Shown here: one piece after another, positions 25,201 through 31,200 of the stretch | Layout of the letters: each line of letters opens with the position of its first letter | Position numbering within the stretch: the stretch's first letter is position 1 | Program-made: the position numbers and the translations under genes | Assembly: GCF_001625305.1 (NCBI RefSeq) | Contig: NW_017804387.1 | Location: forward strand, 1,534,236-1,598,235 | DNA length: 64,000 nt | Source: Branchiostoma belcheri | Lineage: Eukaryota > Chordata > Leptocardii > Amphioxiformes > Branchiostomatidae | Reading direction: 5' to 3' | The notes under the pieces: model-generated | What the model was told of the DNA's origin: nothing | Seen by the model: the letters and a program-made list of their open reading frames with translations, nothing else | The model's database searches: none

Positions 25201-28200
25201 CACTAGTAGCAAGAGATAGACCACATTGAATGATGACGATGAGGACGAATCATATGAAGTACTATCATAGCTAGTACAGAAATTCTACTGCTTTACTTTA
25301 CTTTCTTTCACTCTGTACATGCAATTAGCTCACTGGCATGATTTTAAAAATAAAGGTTATGATAATCATATTATATGTATAGCTTATTCAATGTATGGCT
25401 TCATAGTTTATGTGATTGTTAATAACACCTGCACAGAGCATTTCCATACTGACAGTATGTCTTTATTCAAGTGTTTTGGTAGGTATTTCAAGCTTTTCTG
25501 CTCCAGCATTGGAATGCGGGGCATGAACGTTTTTTTTTTTTTTAAATCAACAGTTTGCATTATGCAATTAAAAATCCTAACCAATAAAGTAGGGAATAGC
25601 TATCCAACTGTTGTTTTAGTTGTATGTTACTTCATATTATAGTTATATCAATGTAAATCATTGTTTTCCCTTGTGTTTCTCATTCTTTCCCTGCCATGTC
25701 GTAAAATGTGGTGAACCCATCGCTGTATTTGCTCCAAAGCAAATATTGGCCTTTCTAGTTATAAAAGTTTTTATAATCATTTTTTTATCTATCATCAGTA
25801 CTAGCAAAATTATTATATATTATTATATGCGAGTAAACTTGTGTTGGGATAAAGTTCAATGTTTTACTATGATTACTGCCAACACAGATGAACTTTCATG
25901 ATAAACAAAAATGGTTGTTATGTTTTTCTATGCTATTTTGAATATATGACTATTTTGCTCACGTTGTTAGAAACAGTCGGAACATACGTGTTAATAGTTC
26001 ATGTTCAAAGGAAATATTTTGATCTTAACAACGAAATAACTTACAAATCTATCATCCCATTTTAGTACATTATAAACAAAATCTGCAAAACGAGCTGCTG
26101 GCGGTCTACAGTGCCAGCCTGGCACCTGAAAATGTCGTCATCAACTTCACGGGCAAGCTGGAACAAATCGTCGACTTGGTAAGTTCTGTCTCTGCAATGC
26201 AACATTTTGAGAGATCCTTTTTCGTTACTTAGGAAATTCAGTATAAAAAATGTAGAGGCTACATAATAATGCATAATAATTTTTTTTCTTTTTTTTCTCT
26301 TTCAGGATGAAAAGAAGGAGCAGCTCGTTGCTTTTCTGATCATCGATTTTGTAAGTTTCGAAAGACATACAAGAAGTATTTTGCACTTTTTAACCTTTCC
26401 GTTAGTAGCCAAGTGTTACACAATCTCCAAGCCAGAAGATTTAATTACATTGCTTGCTTGTTTTCCTTGTTATTTTCAATCTCTTGTTTTAATCGTTAAT
26501 TTTTATGTTAATTATCTAATCAGTGTACTTTGTAACAGTTACCTGAATTATATGTATAAGACTTTTGTTTAATTTCTTTTTAGTTAGTTTACCCACTTCT
26601 GTTATTATTTCTGCGTCTTGATTTTGCTTAATTAATCAATTATTTCATTGTTTAATTTTGATGTTTAATTCAAATACGTTTTGTCATAAGTTACCTTTGT
26701 TTGGGGTAGGCCTTTTAAAAAGCCACTCAGGTTTCTGGCGTACCCCGCATATTCTTTGATTGTTATAATTTGATTGTGTAATTTTTTAGATATACGTGCA
26801 AATGGTAAATAAACAAATAAACAAATAACAAGACTTGTTATGATTAACGTTATGAATCTGAAAATCAGTACAAGTGAAGTTTATAATTCTCTGTCGCTGT
26901 GGCAAGCTTTCATGGAACCAGTGGGGGGGGGTGCTGATGAAAAGTTTAGTGCAAATTCGTGCCCGGAGGCTAATTGCATAATTACAACACATTAAATAAC
27001 AATGAAATAGAGTATAAAATAACTAAAGTCTGATGAGGTAGCTGTCTAGAACATGACTAAAACTATGTCTAAAGGGTTTGACTTTTCTTCTGTAAACCAC
27101 GGAAGACGTAATGCCCCACCTTTTCCAAAATTTGTGGGTTTTGAGAAGAATAGTTTTTTCTTGGTCTGTAATTTTAGAGAAATTGGGATACTAAGTTTTA
27201 GTAGTCAACTCATTTCGAGCGTTGTTATGGAATGAACAAAACCGTGATTCAGTTCGGCCAGTACCTTTCTGGTAAAAGCGTTTACTACTTGCGTTCACTA
27301 GGATTGTAATTAGTGGACAGTTTCCCTGCTAGAGGCCCTTTGCACAAAACGTTCGTACTTTATCTTTCCCAGACATGGTACGACAGCCGGCTGAAATGGA
27401 CCCCGAGGTATTTCGGTGGCGTCGAGACGCTGAGCGTTCTCGGCAGCAATATTTGGACTCCAGCATTTACTCTCAAGAGAAAGTAAGTGGATACGTACAT
27501 GCACAGCGAAGCTATGTGCTGCATGTTCAACGTGTACTGAAGCCAGGTTTACTATGTACTGAAGCCAGGTTTACTATGTACTGAAGCCAGGTTTACTATG
27601 TACTGAAGCCAGGTTTACTATGTACTGAAGCCAGGTTTTCTGGCCCACTGTTTAATCAATGTGTTACTGGCTCACTTTTGTACTGATACTGAATTGAAGT
27701 GAATTGCTACCATCTCACTGTGTATTGAAGCGAATTGCTACCAGTTCAATGTGCACTGAAGCTATAGGTTTTACTGCCACTTAGTCTGTACTTTTATATT
27801 TGTAGTTGTATAAGTGTTTTTTTTTATAAAAAAAATGTGGATACATATTTCAACAACCCGGATATATATATACATGCAAGCGCTTTTAAGGTTCTCCTAA
27901 AAATGTTAAACATTTAGAGAAGAAGCTTCACGAGTTGAAGCCAAGGCAACGATATCCTAATACTATCTACTGTCACAATTAAACACAGGTTTAGATAAGG
28001 ACTTAATCCCCGTCGCAGGTTTAGATAAGGACTTAATCCCCGTCGCAGGTTTAGATAAGGACTTAATCCTCGTCGCAGTCTAAGCTCCGACGCATTGAAA
28101 AACCTCCGACGCATTGAAAGACCTCCGACGCGTTTGTAAGCCCCGACGCGTTTAAAAGCCCGACGCGTTTATAAGCCCCGACGCAGTTATAAGGTCCGAC

Positions 28201-31200
28201 GCAGTTATCAGGCCCGACGCGTTTGTAACCCCCGACGCAGTTGTAAGGTCCGACGCATTTTAAAGTCCAATGCAGTCTACAGCCCCGAAGCAATTATAAG
28301 ACGGCCGAGAGCAAGCAGACGACATCGGGAGCTGTATTATATCGTCAACGCACAGTAATGTTGTCGGGATGAAAAAACGACGTTTGCGGCCGTAAACTAC
28401 ACTTAAGCCCATAGGGGATATAAAAGGACAATATAGCACAACATGCAAAACATGCAGAGACGATGTTTGGCAGAATACCAAAATCGTTTATTTTGTTTCC
28501 TTCCAGTGCTAATCCACTCTACCAAGGCCTGCCTAAGAACGTGCCGGTCGTAGTGAGCAGCAGCGGCCTGGTGCACTGGAGAGTGGAAACTCTGACCACC
28601 AGCGTGTGTGATGCTGATCCCTTCCTGTTTCCTGCCGACACCATGGATTGTCGTGTCTGTTTCTCCGCAACTTCGGCAGTCGAGCAAACCATTCGTAAGG
28701 TTTCAAGATATTTGCCTACCTGCCTATATGCACAGGCCAGGTATACTGGCCCCTTGCTCCCCTCCGTCAGGTACTTCCAGCCAGCTCTATCAAGGGTAAT
28801 AGTCTCTGCTTTTCCTAGGGTAAGTCCTGTGTCACTCTGAATCTGGTCTTTTTACCTCTTGGGTGGTCTTCCCCGGGGTCTGGGGTTTTTGAACTCCTGG
28901 TGGTATGCCTTGTAAACTAAGGTATTTGCTGGTCTTCGCATCACATGCCCAAACTATCTGAGCCTTCTGGTGCGTATCCTGTCAGTGATGGTTTGTTCTG
29001 CCCCAAGTCATGACCGGATTTCTGCATTTAGGATGCGGTCCCGCAGGGTGATGCAGAGTATCACTCTTAAGCATTTCATTTCAAAGGATAACAGAAGTTC
29101 GTCTGATTTTTTCAGGGTCCATGTTTCACATGCATATGTAGGAATTGGGAATAATATTCCTTCGATTCTAAACTGTTTTTCTGAGCCTACCAAATGCTGA
29201 GGCAGCAATCGCTATCCTCGAGCTCCTCTAGACATTTAGGAGAACTGTTGATGATGCATTTCTTTACAACCAAGCACGTACCACTATTGCAATTGTCTGA
29301 ATGAAACCGGAACCTTTCAAATCTTTCTGCAATGACCAGCATGGATTGAGCAGATCTTTCAGTCTCACCAATCTCTCGCACGTACTGTCATAGACGCAAC
29401 GCGTTTTAGTTTACCGTCTATATAGAGACTGTAATAATACGGAGTGTATATTATTTTATTAACAACTACAGAATGCCACGAGAAAAGCTCGACATCGGAT
29501 GAACAAAGCCACCCGTGTGACTCTGTTATCCCCGTGGCGCCGGAGGGAGAATGGTACCGGAGTGACCAGGTTTTCGCGGAGGACACGAGGGAAGCCTGCC
29601 TCTCCCTCCATCTGTCGCGCATCCCGACGTTCCACATCGCCACGACTGTCGGACCCTGTCTCATCCTGATCGTACTGATGACCATCACCTTCATCATGCC
29701 CATAGACAAGGGAGACCGGATCTCGTTCGGAGTGACCATCCAGCTGTCCATGGTCGTGTCTCTCGTGTTTGTTACAGATGTGCTTCCCGTCAAGGGATCG
29801 CTGCCGTTTTTCGGTGAGTATACTAGTCTTATTTTTAATGGAGTGGTTCAATGCGAGGCCTATACGGCATTGAACTATAAATATGAGAGAAACATGGCTA
29901 TGTCAAGAGATGTCGGTGAATGTTTGATTTATTTGTCAGGGAGGGAATTCCAAAGCTTAGCCGTACGGAGAAAGAAACTGTCACTGTAAAAAGATTTCGA
30001 AAAAGGAATTTGGACGGTGAAGTTGTGTGAGCTAGTGGAGAAGCTAGTGGAACACTTAAAAGATCTGAGTGGTGGAACTAGTTGGGTGAGTTCTGCAGAG
30101 CAATGACCATGAAAACATCTATAGTCTGTGGACAATTTTTGTTTTATTATTGTTTCAGAATTGTGCTAAAGTTAAGTGGTTTACCGGTTTCCGGTGTTGG
30201 AGTTAAAGTTTCGTTGTCTTGCTTCACCACAGCAGAGCTCTTCGTCAATCACATGTATCACATGCGTGCTAAACACAGTTTCGCCTCCGAGATATTTCAT
30301 AATATGTAACCGAAACCCTTCCAAAACCCAACAGGTGTCGTGACATACGTATACACTACGGTGGCACGAAGGAAAATTAACTGAGAGACAATTACTTACC
30401 AAGCATGTACAGGCTTACTGTATGCCATATTTGTATGTATTTACTATCAGCATCAGATATTTAAAGGGTATTTGAAGACTTTCCCGTTAAAATGTGAGCT
30501 TCAGATATTTAAAGTGAATCTGAAGACTTTCCCGTTAAAATAGTTAGCTTGAATTAAATTCTATCTGCATCATTACAATTCAGCTTACAGTTATCAACCG
30601 TGCAAATATAGCGCCATAGCACATTAAGTAATGTGTATTGACTAGGAGGTTTAGATTTGATAATTTATACTTGGTACATTCTTGATGGAGCCAAGCACAA
30701 AAGTTTGAGATGCACAATTTGTGATTTTGATATGCAGATTTCTATTCGCAGTTGTTATTACATACACTAGGGTAGAACGAAACGCACACCGAATCAACTT
30801 CGTTTCGTTTATTTCGATATCCTTTAGTCAGTGACTAATCTTCCAGGGTTCAAAACAATAAAACATACAAGCATACTGACATCAAAATTAAAATAGAATG
30901 AACATACATAATCATTACAAATTATATACAGGGTAAACAAAACGATCATGACTTGATATATACAACTTAACTCATGTACAACTGGTGGATGGCCTTTTTG
31001 AATTGACGCAGACTGGTCAGTGTTTTTTTTTATACTGGGTGGCAGGGTGTTTCATAGATTAATGGCGCGGTAGAGAGATGTTCGCTTTTTGCTGTTTGTT
31101 TTTGGTTTAGGCAGTTTGAAACTGCAAGAATTGGAAAATCTAGTTGGATACTTGTGGGTAGAATGGACGGGAACAGTGGAGCTGTAGATGTTTAATGAAT

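Larger units (their letters stand above)
23745..25720 (+). mobile_element. GGGTTCACCACA-ended repeat in receptor intron 9
   Basis: Begins ATGGGTTCACCACACCACGA and ends TGTGGTGAACCCAT, so the ends are inverted. Interior segments (CCTAAGGTCCTGAAATTTGG, ACCTGCACAGAGCATTTCC, CCCTGCCATGTCGTAAAATG) recur inverted at 45040-47390. It carries a 22-bp minisatellite at 24228-24452. No protein recognised. Confidence 0.7.
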
